From NCBI RefSeq assembly GCF_003990645.1, contig NZ_RYZK01000002.1, positions 558,001 to 622,000 of the forward strand: a DNA stretch of 64,000 nucleotides, read 5' to 3'. The position numbers and the translations under genes are program-made. Positions 35,864 to 43,104 of the stretch are shown here, one piece after another. Origin of the DNA: Shimia sediminis. GTDB taxonomy: Bacteria > Pseudomonadota > Alphaproteobacteria > Rhodobacterales > Rhodobacteraceae. Positions within the stretch are counted from its first letter, which is position 1. Each line of letters begins with the position of its first letter. The notes beneath the pieces are model-generated. The model did no database searches. It was not told the origin of the DNA and saw only the letters and a list, made by a program, of their open reading frames with translations.

Positions 35864-37448
35864 AGACGAAACAGAAATCCCTGATCCTCTGGGCTATGGC
35901 CAACGTGCTGTGGAATGGCTTCGACGCCTTAAGCACCCAAAAAACCCGGCACCCGGCCACCCGTTTCAACTGGACCCTTGGGCTGAGAAAACCATTCGCC
36001 GGATTTATGGGCCTCGCAATGAGGACGGAACCCGCGTTGTGCGCCGGGTAGTTCTTTTGTTGCCTCGGGGCAACCGCAAGACCAGCCTTTGCGCTGGCAT
36101 CACATTGTTGCACCTGATCGGTCCAGAAAGCCGAGCGGGCGAGTTGATTGTGTCTGCCGCATCGGCGCACGAGCAGGCCATGGAGCTTTTCAATGAAACC
36201 GCGCTGATCGTGGACGATGATAGCCGTCTCAGAAAGCATTTGTCGGTTCGGGAATATGTGAGCCGGATCACCTATCAGAAGAAACGCAGCCGCTACATCG
36301 CGGTAGCTTCTGACGGTAAGGTACAGCACGGCAAGACGCCCAACGTGGTGATTGCCGACGAACTCCATGCATGGCAGGGCCGCGCGGGTCTGAGGCAATG
36401 GGAGGCGCTGGACTCGGCACTTGTGAAGGTGCCGGAAACCCTGATGATTGTCGCATCCACATCCGGGAGGGGGCAAGAAAACCTCGCTTGGGAAACCGTG
36501 TCCTATGCCATCAAGGTTCAGAAGGGAGAAATTGACGACTCGGCCACGCTGCCTGTGATCTTCATGGCGGAAGCCGAGGACGATTGGAAAGATGAGCAAC
36601 TTTGGTTCGATGTGAACCCCGGCTTGCAACATGGCTACCCGGATATTGCCGGTTTCAGAGATAAGGCCCGCAAAGCCGAACACAGCCCCTTTGAGCGGGA
36701 CAGCTTCAAGCAATTCAACCTCAATATGTGGCTGGATCAAAGCACCTCGCCATTCGTGGAAATGCGGGTTTATGACCGAGGCGACCATGCGGTGGATTTG
36801 GACGAACTGGAGATGGTGCAGGCTCCTTGTTTCCTCGGTGTGGACCTATCCAAGAACGAAGACCTGACATGCGTTGTCGCGGCCTTTGAGGACGGACAGG
36901 ACGGCTATCAGGTTGTTCCATGGTTCTTTTGCCCGGAAGATAATCTGAGGGCACGGGGTGAGCGCCACGGCGTCGATTATGTTTCTTGGGCAGAGGACGG
37001 CTATATCATCCCCACACCAGGTAATACAGTCGATCTGAGGGCCGTTGAGGCTCATATTCGGGAACTCTGCGCCACCTACAACGTGAGGGAGATTGCCTTT
37101 GACCCGACCTATGGGCGGTCAATGATGGCTGATCTGAACGACGATGGACTGCCAGCGGTGGAGTTTCGGCAAGGTTGGGTCTCGATGGCACCAGCAGTCA
37201 AGGAGCTGGAGCGGGCAATTCTTGCGGGACGCTTAAAACATGCAGGGCACCCGATCCTGCGATGGAACTTTGAAAACATCCAGTTGCATATCGACCAGTC
37301 CGGCAACCGTTCATTCCACAAGGGCAAGAGCGGCAACAAAATTGATGGTGCCGTGGCCTGTGCAATGGCGGTGGCGCGTTGTGCGGCAGGGGATGTTCAA
37401 TTCGTGACGGATGCGGATTGGTTTGATGATGAAATGTACTTGGCCTGA
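35841..37448 (+). CDS. Terminase large subunit
   Basis: About 535 residues. The ATPase has an atypical Walker A (LLLPRGNRKTSL, as usual for P27-linked terminases) and a Walker B/DE in VVIADELHAW, with coupling motif VASTSGRG. The RNase H-like nuclease begins at FLGVDLSKNEDLTCVV and has further acids in EIAFDPTYGRSMMADL and NKIDGAVACAMAVARC. It cuts and pumps DNA into the capsid. ATG 35841 was preferred because AAGGG lies 8-12 nt upstream; ATG 35832 is too close to it. The tape measure gene follows after 8 bp. Confidence 0.95.
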   Translation: MMIPSWIEDETEIPDPLGYGQRAVEWLRRLKHPKNPAPGHPFQLDPWAEKTIRRIYGPRNEDGTRVVRRVVLLLPRGNRKTSLCAGITLLHLIGPESRAGELIVSAASAHEQAMELFNETALIVDDDSRLRKHLSVREYVSRITYQKKRSRYIAVASDGKVQHGKTPNVVIADELHAWQGRAGLRQWEALDSALVKVPETLMIVASTSGRGQENLAWETVSYAIKVQKGEIDDSATLPVIFMAEAEDDWKDEQLWFDVNPGLQHGYPDIAGFRDKARKAEHSPFERDSFKQFNLNMWLDQSTSPFVEMRVYDRGDHAVDLDELEMVQAPCFLGVDLSKNEDLTCVVAAFEDGQDGYQVVPWFFCPEDNLRARGERHGVDYVSWAEDGYIIPTPGNTVDLRAVEAHIRELCATYNVREIAFDPTYGRSMMADLNDDGLPAVEFRQGWVSMAPAVKELERAILAGRLKHAGHPILRWNFENIQLHIDQSGNRSFHKGKSGNKIDGAVACAMAVARCAAGDVQFVTDADWFDDEMYLA

Positions 37449-37456
37449 GGTGAAAG

Positions 37457-39613
37457 ATGTCTGACAAAGAACAGCTTATCGTGCAGCTTGAAGCGCGGGT
37501 GTGGGATTTCGAAAAGAAAATGAAACGCGCTGAGCGCACCGGGACTCGGTCCTACAAGCACCTGCGTGGCGGATCGCGTTCCGCAACGCGCCAGATGGAA
37601 CGCGACATGTTGCGGTCCACAACCTCGATTAACAAGGCTCTGGCCACCACGTCGACAAAGATTGGCGTTTTTTCGAAGGCTATGGCAGCGGGGCTTGCAG
37701 GCTCAGTTGTGACAGCCGCCTTCGCCGGGATTTCCAGCAATATAAACGATACCATTAAGGGCATTGCAGTAGTTGGCGATGAAGCCAAGCGGTCGGGACT
37801 GGACGCAAAAACATTTCAGGAATGGGCATTTGTTGCCAAGCAAAACCGCATCGAAGTTGACGCACTTGTGGATGGTTTCAAAGAACTCAACATCCGGGCC
37901 GATGAGTTCATAGTAACCAGCAAGGGGCCTGCGGAGGAAGCGTTTCGCAGACTTGGGTTTTCAGCAAAGAAGCTCAAAAACGGATTGAAAGATCCTTCTA
38001 AACTGATGATGGAAATCATCCGACGCATGGAGGAATTGGACAAGGCGGCACAGATCCGTGTGGCAGATGAAGTGTTTGGCGGCACGGCAGGCGAGCGTTT
38101 TGTGGAGCTATTGGGTCAAGGTGAGGGCAAGCTGCGTGACACCATTCGAACCGCTCATGATGTTGGTGCGGTTTTCGATGAAGAAATGATCGCGAAAGCC
38201 GATGAACTGGACCGCAAATTTCAAGCTCTGCAAACCCGAATGGGGCGGTTTGGTAAAGAGATTGCCGTGGCCTTCGCTGAAGGCATTGAGGGCATTCTGT
38301 CAGCCAAAGACGATCTGGACGGAATATTTGGTGAAGCGGATCGTGGACGGGCGGTTCTGGGTTCCGACATTACTGAGCAATTGGAGGGAAGCGAAGACCT
38401 GTTAAAGAAACACGCAAAAGACTTGCGTGAACTTCATGCAACCTATGACGAGTTGTTTGGCCTCATAAATCGCATGACCGGCCCTGATGGGGTTCGTGTG
38501 TTTGAAATCGACAATGAGGAAGTTCGATTTGCGCTGGCCGATGTCATGGCTGGACTGAAGGAATCCGTTGACCAGTTGGAAAACGGCCAGATTGAAGCGT
38601 CAGAGTTTGAGAACGAAGTGGTTGGGCTGGTTGAGGAAGCCGATGCCCTAGCCAAAGAATTGGCTTCGATTGACGAGCAGGGATTTTCCGGGGTCATTGA
38701 GGCTATCGGCGGAATTGGCGCAGCGTTAAGACGCGTGATCGATGACTCTCGAACGCTCAAGGCCGAGCTTCCTGGCAGTACCGATGGTGAGATCACATAT
38801 GGTCCGCAAAGACGTGGCAGCAACCGGCCAACAAGCAAGCTGGCACCAAAAAGCAGCATTCGCCCTCGCTTGCCTAGTGTTGATGCCTCCTTTGACGTTG
38901 ATGATGATCCATCAGGTGGGGGTGGTTCAAGGGCTGATGAATACGAGCGAGAGGCTGCGGCGATCCGGGAACGCACAGCGGCTCTTGAGGCCGAGGCAGC
39001 GGCCCTGATCGCCTCAGCGGCCAGTGGGGGCCAATACGGGCAATCACTTGAGTATGCGCGCAAACGGGCGGAATTGCTTTTAGCAGCCCAGAAGGCAGGT
39101 AAGGAAATCACACCCGAATTGCAGGCTGAGATTGATGCTCTGGCTGAAGCTTATGTGAATGCAGGTGATGCGGCTGACGATGCGGCAAACAAGCTGGAAC
39201 AGATGGAAGATGCGGCAGAGCGCGGAGCCGATGCCATGACGGATGTGTTCGGGAGCATCCTGGATGGGTCAAAGTCTGCCAAGGAAGCGGTTGTTGATTT
39301 GCTGATGGAGATGGCCAAGATGCAGCTTCTAAAGGGCATATCAGGCATCTTTGGTGGGGCAGGTGGCGGCGGCTTTTTGGAAGGCCTCTTGGGGTTTGCT
39401 TCCGGCGGGTATACGGGCGTAGGAGCAAAGCATCAGGTTGCCGGTGTGGTCCATAAAGGCGAGTATGTTGTTAACGCGGGCCAAGTTAAAAAACCGGGTG
39501 TTCTCGGGCTGCTAGAAGCGATCAACAATGGTGCTCCAGGATTTGCACAAGGTGGGCTTGTGCCCGGCTGCGAAGGTGGGCCTGAACTGATTGTCGAAAG
39601 GAAAACAAAATGA
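37457..39613 (+). CDS. Tail tape measure protein
   Basis: 718 residues. An N-terminal coiled coil (IVQLEARVWDFEKKMKRAERTGTRSYKHL), a hydrophobic stretch (SKAMAAGLAGSVVTAAFAGISS), the conserved DEAKRSGLDAKTFQEWAFVAKQNRI domain, a long Ala/Glu-rich helical section, and a C-terminal GGYTGVGAKHQVAGVVHKGEYVVNA motif, all typical of siphophage tape measures. At the usual ~0.15 nm per residue it predicts a tail near 100 nm. It sets tail length and helps DNA ejection. It overlaps the next gene by 4 bp. Confidence 0.92.
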   Translation: MSDKEQLIVQLEARVWDFEKKMKRAERTGTRSYKHLRGGSRSATRQMERDMLRSTTSINKALATTSTKIGVFSKAMAAGLAGSVVTAAFAGISSNINDTIKGIAVVGDEAKRSGLDAKTFQEWAFVAKQNRIEVDALVDGFKELNIRADEFIVTSKGPAEEAFRRLGFSAKKLKNGLKDPSKLMMEIIRRMEELDKAAQIRVADEVFGGTAGERFVELLGQGEGKLRDTIRTAHDVGAVFDEEMIAKADELDRKFQALQTRMGRFGKEIAVAFAEGIEGILSAKDDLDGIFGEADRGRAVLGSDITEQLEGSEDLLKKHAKDLRELHATYDELFGLINRMTGPDGVRVFEIDNEEVRFALADVMAGLKESVDQLENGQIEASEFENEVVGLVEEADALAKELASIDEQGFSGVIEAIGGIGAALRRVIDDSRTLKAELPGSTDGEITYGPQRRGSNRPTSKLAPKSSIRPRLPSVDASFDVDDDPSGGGGSRADEYEREAAAIRERTAALEAEAAALIASAASGGQYGQSLEYARKRAELLLAAQKAGKEITPELQAEIDALAEAYVNAGDAADDAANKLEQMEDAAERGADAMTDVFGSILDGSKSAKEAVVDLLMEMAKMQLLKGISGIFGGAGGGGFLEGLLGFASGGYTGVGAKHQVAGVVHKGEYVVNAGQVKKPGVLGLLEAINNGAPGFAQGGLVPGCEGGPELIVERKTK

Positions 39614-40362
39614 GTGTAGTCGCCTGTATTGTCACAGACCAATACGCATTAATGGCGGGCGACGGGGTGTGTTCAGACCCTGATGACGGTTGTGTCAAAG
39701 GGTACATTTCAAAGCTGACGCTAATGCCCGAGTATGACTGCATCATGGGAATCACCGGTGTTGGCGGTTTCAACTACGTTCTCCAATGGAACATGCCGGG
39801 TTCTGTGAATGAGTTCGATGATTTGCTAGACGTATTGCCCGATCTCGTTTTGACCACACACATCCACATGAAAAACCAAGGAATGTACATGTTCGATGAT
39901 GCCAAGACGAACGTGGTTGTTGCGGGGTTTTCCCGTCGAGCTGGCACGTACAAGGCATATCGCTGCATGACCTACGAGAAAGAGGCCTGGAACACTGAGA
40001 CAGGGGAAATCACAAAGCTGAAGCCCTGGGAGCTACATGAACTACCCGACGGTATGTGGGCATCCGCAGGTCCCCCGAAAGAAACTCTAGAGCGTTTTGG
40101 CCTCCTCGACGGCAACGGAAAAGACGATGTCGAGATTCTGACTCGTATGATTTGCGCAGGCCGCAACGACAGTGGCAAGACGAACCAAGACGGAATGCCC
40201 GTGCCATTCAATGCTGGCGGATACATCCAATTGGCTTTGTTTCAAAACGGAATGATGAATTCTTGGGTGGCACACCGCTGGCCTGAAGATGTTATTGGTG
40301 AACCGATTGATCCGGAACGTGGTGATCCGCTGCCATCAAACTTGATGGAGAAAGATGCTTAG
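39610..40362 (+). CDS. Phage protein with possible Ntn-hydrolase (proteasome-like) fold
   Basis: 250 residues. The start SVVACIVTDQYALMAGDGVCSDPDDGCVKGYISKLTLMPEYDCIMGITGVGG has the strand order and the 'aaDg..s......k.....k......G..G' pattern of proteasome beta-like Ntn hydrolases. No N-terminal Thr/Ser/Cys is obvious after Met1, although Ser2 could serve. The remainder (WNMPGSVNEFDDLLDVLPDLVL, AGGYIQLALFQNGMMNSWVAH) is less familiar. It sits where distal tail genes normally start. It may be a tail-associated or anti-host protein; function unknown. Confidence 0.5.
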   Translation: MSVVACIVTDQYALMAGDGVCSDPDDGCVKGYISKLTLMPEYDCIMGITGVGGFNYVLQWNMPGSVNEFDDLLDVLPDLVLTTHIHMKNQGMYMFDDAKTNVVVAGFSRRAGTYKAYRCMTYEKEAWNTETGEITKLKPWELHELPDGMWASAGPPKETLERFGLLDGNGKDDVEILTRMICAGRNDSGKTNQDGMPVPFNAGGYIQLALFQNGMMNSWVAHRWPEDVIGEPIDPERGDPLPSNLMEKDA

Positions 40363-40696
40363 TCGAGGCTATGAAAGACTTACCTCTCAATTGAAAGAGG
40401 CTATCACCACGCAGGCGATATCAGGCAAGCGAGTCGTAATACCTGAAGCCGGGATACTGTTGTGGCAGGTTTTCACAGCGCTTTGTCGGACTCGCAGTTA
40501 CAGCCAGTGGGGATCAAACCCGATCACATATCAGGAGATCGAGGCGTGGGCGCGCCTAAGTCGGATGCCTTTGCAACCACACCATGTCGACATTTTGATC
40601 CAAATGGACAGCGCTTGGTTGGAAGCCGTGGGTAAGGGCGAGAAACCCCAGAAAGCAGCCCTCACGCCTGCTCTGTTTGATGCTGCGATGGGGTGA
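40355..40696 (+). CDS. Hypothetical phage protein after the tape measure operon
   Basis: 113 residues. ILLWQVFTALCRTRSYSQWGSNPITYQEIEAWARLSRMPLQPHHVDILIQMDSAWLEAV resembles small phage proteins with the 'np.is...i.ay.rl.g..l...e...i...D..yl' pattern that occur near tail assembly genes in alphaproteobacterial phages. It overlaps the previous gene by 8 bp and is the last gene of the structural operon. No membrane segments, so it is not a holin. Confidence 0.55.
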   Translation: MLSRGYERLTSQLKEAITTQAISGKRVVIPEAGILLWQVFTALCRTRSYSQWGSNPITYQEIEAWARLSRMPLQPHHVDILIQMDSAWLEAVGKGEKPQKAALTPALFDAAMG

Positions 40697-40887
40697 GGTG
40701 ACACTAAATAGCGCCACAAGACCAAAGTGAGAACAAAAACACATTTAGCGCAAACAGGGGGTAATTCGTCGCTATGAGCGACTTTTTCCGTTTTGCGTGG
40801 GGGCATATGCCACCCCGGAATAACGCCCTCCTAGGTCCCGCCTCAGTGGCTGTGTGGCGATTTCCAGAAATTGGCGCGCCATTAACC

Positions 40888-40916
40888 TTGCGGAATCATG
40901 AATATGATTCTATAAC
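40888..40916 (+). promoter_or_regulatory. Promoter with a palindrome filling the spacer
   Basis: -35 TTGCGG (40888-40893) and -10 TATAAC (40911-40916) are 17 bp apart. The dyad GAATCAT-GAAT-ATGATTC (40893-40910) exactly covers the spacer, the expected place for a repressor operator. The start point should be near 40922, at the foot of the first leader hairpin. The rest of 40697-40887 holds no gene. Confidence 0.7.
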
Positions 40917-40952
40917 GTAAAAAGCCGCAAACTCTTGCAGGAGTTTGCGGCT
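40916..40952 (-). terminator. Leftward terminator in the control region
   Basis: A perfect 12-bp stem, AGCCGCAAACTC with GAGTTTGCGGCT and a 6-nt loop (40923-40952). On minus it is followed by TTTTTACG; on plus no T-run follows. It can stop leftward transcripts from the ribbon-helix-helix gene before they enter the structural genes. Confidence 0.7.
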
Positions 40953-41059
40953 AAACTAAACGCCGTTTAGGGGCGAAAGTTACGTTAGTACCTTGGGTTA
41001 TTACCCATATCGGACCTTTCTAGTCAACCCCTAAACGGCTCCAAAATTGGAGGCGTATT
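40923..41059 (+). promoter_or_regulatory. Structured 5' leader with hidden ribosome site
   Basis: Three elements follow the start point. Hairpin A is the 12-bp stem at 40923-40952. Stem B is GCCGTTTAGGGG (40962-40973) with CCCCTAAACGGC (41028-41039), enclosing hairpin TGGGT-TATT-ACCCA (40994-41007). Hairpin C, CTCCA-AAAT-TGGAG (41039-41052), pairs the GGAG ribosome site of the next gene. B and C share base 41039. This looks like a cis-acting regulatory RNA; the ligand or partner is unknown. Confidence 0.6.
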
Positions 41060-41248
41060 ATGCGCAATGACTACCGAAGGCCGAGCAAAAAGCTTTCTTT
41101 TAAAGATGCCGTGGCAATCTGGAAACGGATTGGGCGTGGCGAGTTTCAAAACCGCATCGCTGCGGATTTTGACGTTAATCCCGGTCGGATTAGCGATGTT
41201 AAACACGGCCGTCTTCATCCAGGCAGCGAAGCCGCCGCGATGATGTAA
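41060..41248 (+). CDS. Small helix-turn-helix protein
   Basis: 62 residues. LSFKDAVAIWKRIGRGEFQNRIAADFDVNPGRISDVKHGRLHPGS contains a compact HTH (FQNRIAADFDVNPGRISDVKHG) that recurs in alphaproteobacterial phages and plasmids, usually as part of a slightly longer regulator. The ribosome site GGAGG is 6-10 nt upstream and lies in leader hairpin C. It probably regulates phage genes; the target could be the palindrome in its own promoter. A GTGGGG/CCCCAC hairpin (41255-41275) separates it from the next small gene. Confidence 0.7.
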   Translation: MRNDYRRPSKKLSFKDAVAIWKRIGRGEFQNRIAADFDVNPGRISDVKHGRLHPGSEAAAMM

Positions 41249-41308
41249 GAACTGGGTGGGGGCTTTGGTCCCCACCTCTCTACACAATTCGAAGATAGGA
41301 GAGAGACA

Positions 41309-41431
41309 ATGGCCAAATCGACATACAAAGTCGGACGCAGCGCTAAGACTGGTAAATTTACGACGGTGAAAAAGGCTCAACAGAACAAATCTACGCACGT
41401 TGTTGAGACAATGAAGAAACCCAAAAAATAG
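41309..41431 (+). CDS. 40-residue basic protein
   Basis: MAKSTYKVGRSAKTGKFTTV then KKAQQNKSTHVVETMKKPKK: 40 residues, very rich in Lys. AGGAGAG lies 7-13 nt upstream. I recall small roseobacterial and phage proteins with the same 'YKVGRSAKTGKFTTV..A' start; function unknown. Likely co-transcribed with the 62-residue HTH gene. The 157 bp to the next gene hold an AAGGCG/CGCCTT hairpin and nothing else clear. Confidence 0.7.
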   Translation: MAKSTYKVGRSAKTGKFTTVKKAQQNKSTHVVETMKKPKK

Positions 41432-41588
41432 ACGGGTTTACAAGGCGGCTGTTCCAAGAAGAGTGGTCGCCTTCTGCCAATTGACACCCCAGCAAAATGC
41501 GTACCAACCTCAACAAACTCGTTACTTTTGGATGAAGTAATGGGGAGAGGAGCCTGACGGGTGGTTCTGGCTCAACTGTGGATTTTGG

Positions 41589-41951
41589 TTACTCCGTTTC
41601 TTTGCGGAGCTGCTCCAGTTCCTCATCAGTTCTCGGTGGGATGTCAGGTGGGTTGCTCAAATCAGGCTCGGGTGCCCTCAAAGCTCTCTTGATCTCTTGG
41701 TACATTGTGTGTGCCGATCCGGCGATAATCTTCCGTAGCTGCTCTTCTTCTGGAAGACCGACAAGGTTCTGGCCGGTCTGGTGTTCCGGCGTTCGTTCGT
41801 CGCCCACAATTCCAAAGTACAACTCTAACGCAACTACGATTTCTGCATTCATAGAGCGGCTGTTCTTGGCGGCTGATTCCTTGATCTGCTCCCGCATTCC
41901 ATCGGGCAATCGAAGCATAAATTTATCGTTGAGTGCGCGTTTTTCATTCAT
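41589..41951 (-). CDS. Arc-family ribbon-helix-helix regulator
   Basis: 120 residues. DKFMLRLPDGMREQIKESAAKNSRSMNAEIVVALELYF is a classic Arc/Mnt domain at residues 9-46: a beta strand (FMLRLPDGM) and two helices (NAEIVVALE). The C-terminal half is Pro- and Glu-rich, perhaps a tetramerisation or partner region. It is divergent from a second Arc-like gene, with three operators between. It may be the lysogeny repressor, since no CI-like protein is present. Its transcript would run against the two small plus-strand genes toward the 40.9-kb terminator. Confidence 0.85.
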   Translation of the reverse strand: MNEKRALNDKFMLRLPDGMREQIKESAAKNSRSMNAEIVVALELYFGIVGDERTPEHQTGQNLVGLPEEEQLRKIIAGSAHTMYQEIKRALRAPEPDLSNPPDIPPRTDEELEQLRKETE

Positions 41952-41953
41952 GG

Positions 41954-42019
41954 TGTCATTTGGACATATTTTTCACTTGACGCAATAGTGTCATTTGGAC
42001 ATATAGTGTCATATGGACA
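41954..42019. promoter_or_regulatory. Three operators between divergent regulators
   Basis: TGTCATTTGGACA (41954-41966 and 41989-42001) and TGTCATATGGACA (42007-42019), all TGTC-5-GACA dyads. A rightward -35 TTGACG (41977-41982) and a -10 near 42000-42007 (CATATA or TATAGT) place site 2 in the spacer and site 3 at the start point. Site 1 lies 2 bp from the leftward gene's ATG. Confidence 0.8.
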
Positions 42020-42035
42020 CTATGGAGTGATTCAG

Positions 42036-42314
42036 ATGACCAAACCCAAACCAATGCAACTCCGGTTGCCCGCTGCCCTAAAGGACTGGATTGCCTCTCA
42101 GGCAGAACAGAACGCTTCCTCTCAGAACAGCGAAGTGATCCGCGCTATTCGTGAGCGGATGAAAAACCATGACCGCATACTGATCGACTATCAGCAACAA
42201 GTTCTGGTCATTGATGGTGTGGATGTTGCCCCCGAAGAGTTGAAGCCAGAACTCGAAAAGGTTGGTTTCACTATCGAGAAGATCGAACGCCAAACCCAAG
42301 GAGAAAACTCATGA
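42036..42314 (+). CDS. Second Arc-like ribbon-helix-helix protein
   Basis: 92 residues. KPMQLRLPAALKDWIASQAEQNASSQNSEVIRAIRERM (6-43) is an Arc-type domain with strand MQLRLPAAL and a helix starting at NSEVIRAI. The C-terminal part (LIDYQQQVLVIDGVDVAPEELKPELEKVGFTIEKI) is a small alpha-beta region. GGAG lies 8 nt before ATG 42036; the frame is open from 41988, but that runs through the operators. It heads the rightward early operon and could act like Cro or Ant against the leftward repressor. Confidence 0.85.
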   Translation: MTKPKPMQLRLPAALKDWIASQAEQNASSQNSEVIRAIRERMKNHDRILIDYQQQVLVIDGVDVAPEELKPELEKVGFTIEKIERQTQGENS

Positions 42315-42571
42315 CCAATGTTAACGCGGAGTCCGCGAACAACCCCGGCTTGCCTGCCGAGTGCATGGAGCGCCTTGCTCTGTTCGCCGAATGGACCAAC
42401 ACCACGCCACCGGAACGGATTGTTTACAGCAAGGGCAAGGATCAGACGTTCTCTGATGAAATCATCATGTACGCCCACACAACCGGCATGAGCCTTGATT
42501 GGTTCTGGCTGGGCGATGAGCGCGGGCTTGTTATGGCAGCGCACAATCAGGCACGGGAGGCACTGCAATGA
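42311..42571 (+). CDS. Hypothetical phage protein
   Basis: 86 residues. GLPAECMERLALFAEWTNT, IIMYAHTTGMSLDWFWLGDERGLVMAAH. The segment 'ayas.hGvSlDWl..Gd.r.l' is frequent in small alphaproteobacterial phage proteins that resemble the tail of an HTH domain; function unknown. Overlaps both neighbours by 4 bp (ATGA). Confidence 0.6.
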   Translation: MTNVNAESANNPGLPAECMERLALFAEWTNTTPPERIVYSKGKDQTFSDEIIMYAHTTGMSLDWFWLGDERGLVMAAHNQAREALQ

Positions 42572-42789
42572 TCGACCACACAAAAAGCCTCTTTGCTCTG
42601 CGAGCCTACATTGAAGACGTGCAGCACAAGACCTGTCGTTTGAATGGCGTGATTAAAGCGATCTCACACCTGGAAGGTTGCAATGGATGTGGAGATGGGC
42701 AAGCCGCCTTAATCTACATCGCCGAAGACATGATCAAGGAAATCGACAAGGCCCTTGATAGCGTGAACCTTCCGGAGGTGACGGCATGA
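42568..42789 (+). CDS. Hypothetical phage protein
   Basis: 73 residues, helical, with Cys residues (KTCRLNGVIKAISHLEGCNGCGDGQAAL). The spacing CNGCGDG is not enough to call a zinc site. Overlaps both neighbours by 4 bp, in the early operon. Confidence 0.55.
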   Translation: MIDHTKSLFALRAYIEDVQHKTCRLNGVIKAISHLEGCNGCGDGQAALIYIAEDMIKEIDKALDSVNLPEVTA

Positions 42790-43016
42790 CCTTGCTCAAA
42801 GTTAGCGAAGCCTACGTTGCTAAACATCAGGCCAGCGATCTAGCCTACCGCCTCCGCAGCATCATTGCGGTAGCATACTGTGCTTTCGACAACGACTGCG
42901 GCTCTATCCCCATGCAACAGCGCGGTATCGATCAAACACTTGAGCTGGCCGAAAGCATGGCCAACGACCTGATCGACAAATGCGAGGAGTTGGAGCGCGC
43001 CGGGAAGGCGTCTTAA
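42786..43016 (+). CDS. Hypothetical phage protein
   Basis: 76 residues. MTLLKVSEAYVAKHQASDLAYRLRSII and GIDQTLELAESMANDLIDKCEELERAGK are two long helices; no family recognised. Overlaps the previous gene by 4 bp; a 28-codon frame starts on its stop (TAATG at 43014). Confidence 0.55.
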   Translation: MTLLKVSEAYVAKHQASDLAYRLRSIIAVAYCAFDNDCGSIPMQQRGIDQTLELAESMANDLIDKCEELERAGKAS

Positions 43017-43102
43017 TGAAAACACTCTCACTAGGGAATGAAAGTTATCGGAACATTATTCCATTGAGGTTGACGAGCGGTTATTGGAATGCTATTCCGT
43101 AG
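43016..43102 (+). CDS. Possible 28-residue leader peptide
   Basis: ATG 43016 overlaps the previous stop, and the frame ends (TAG) 2 nt before ATG 43105. The peptide starts MKTLSLGNESYRNIIPLRLT. It spans the two palindromes and may only be a chance frame, but the spacing suits translational coupling. Confidence 0.3.
   Translation: MKTLSLGNESYRNIIPLRLTSGYWNAIP
43050..43098 (+). promoter_or_regulatory. Promoter with paired GGAA-TTCC palindromes
   Basis: GGAACATTATTCC (43050-43062) and GGAATGCTATTCC (43086-43098) are 36 bp apart. A -35 TTGACG (43070-43075) is 17 bp from TATTCC (43093-43098), which lies inside the second palindrome. Transcription would start at about 43105, the A of the next ATG, so the message may have no leader. 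Confidence 0.5.
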
Positions 43103-43104
43103 TC

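Noticed and set aside
40697-40887. Holin or small lysis gene after the structural operon
   Set aside because: No frame with a hydrophobic helix pair or ribosome site was seen in this stretch.
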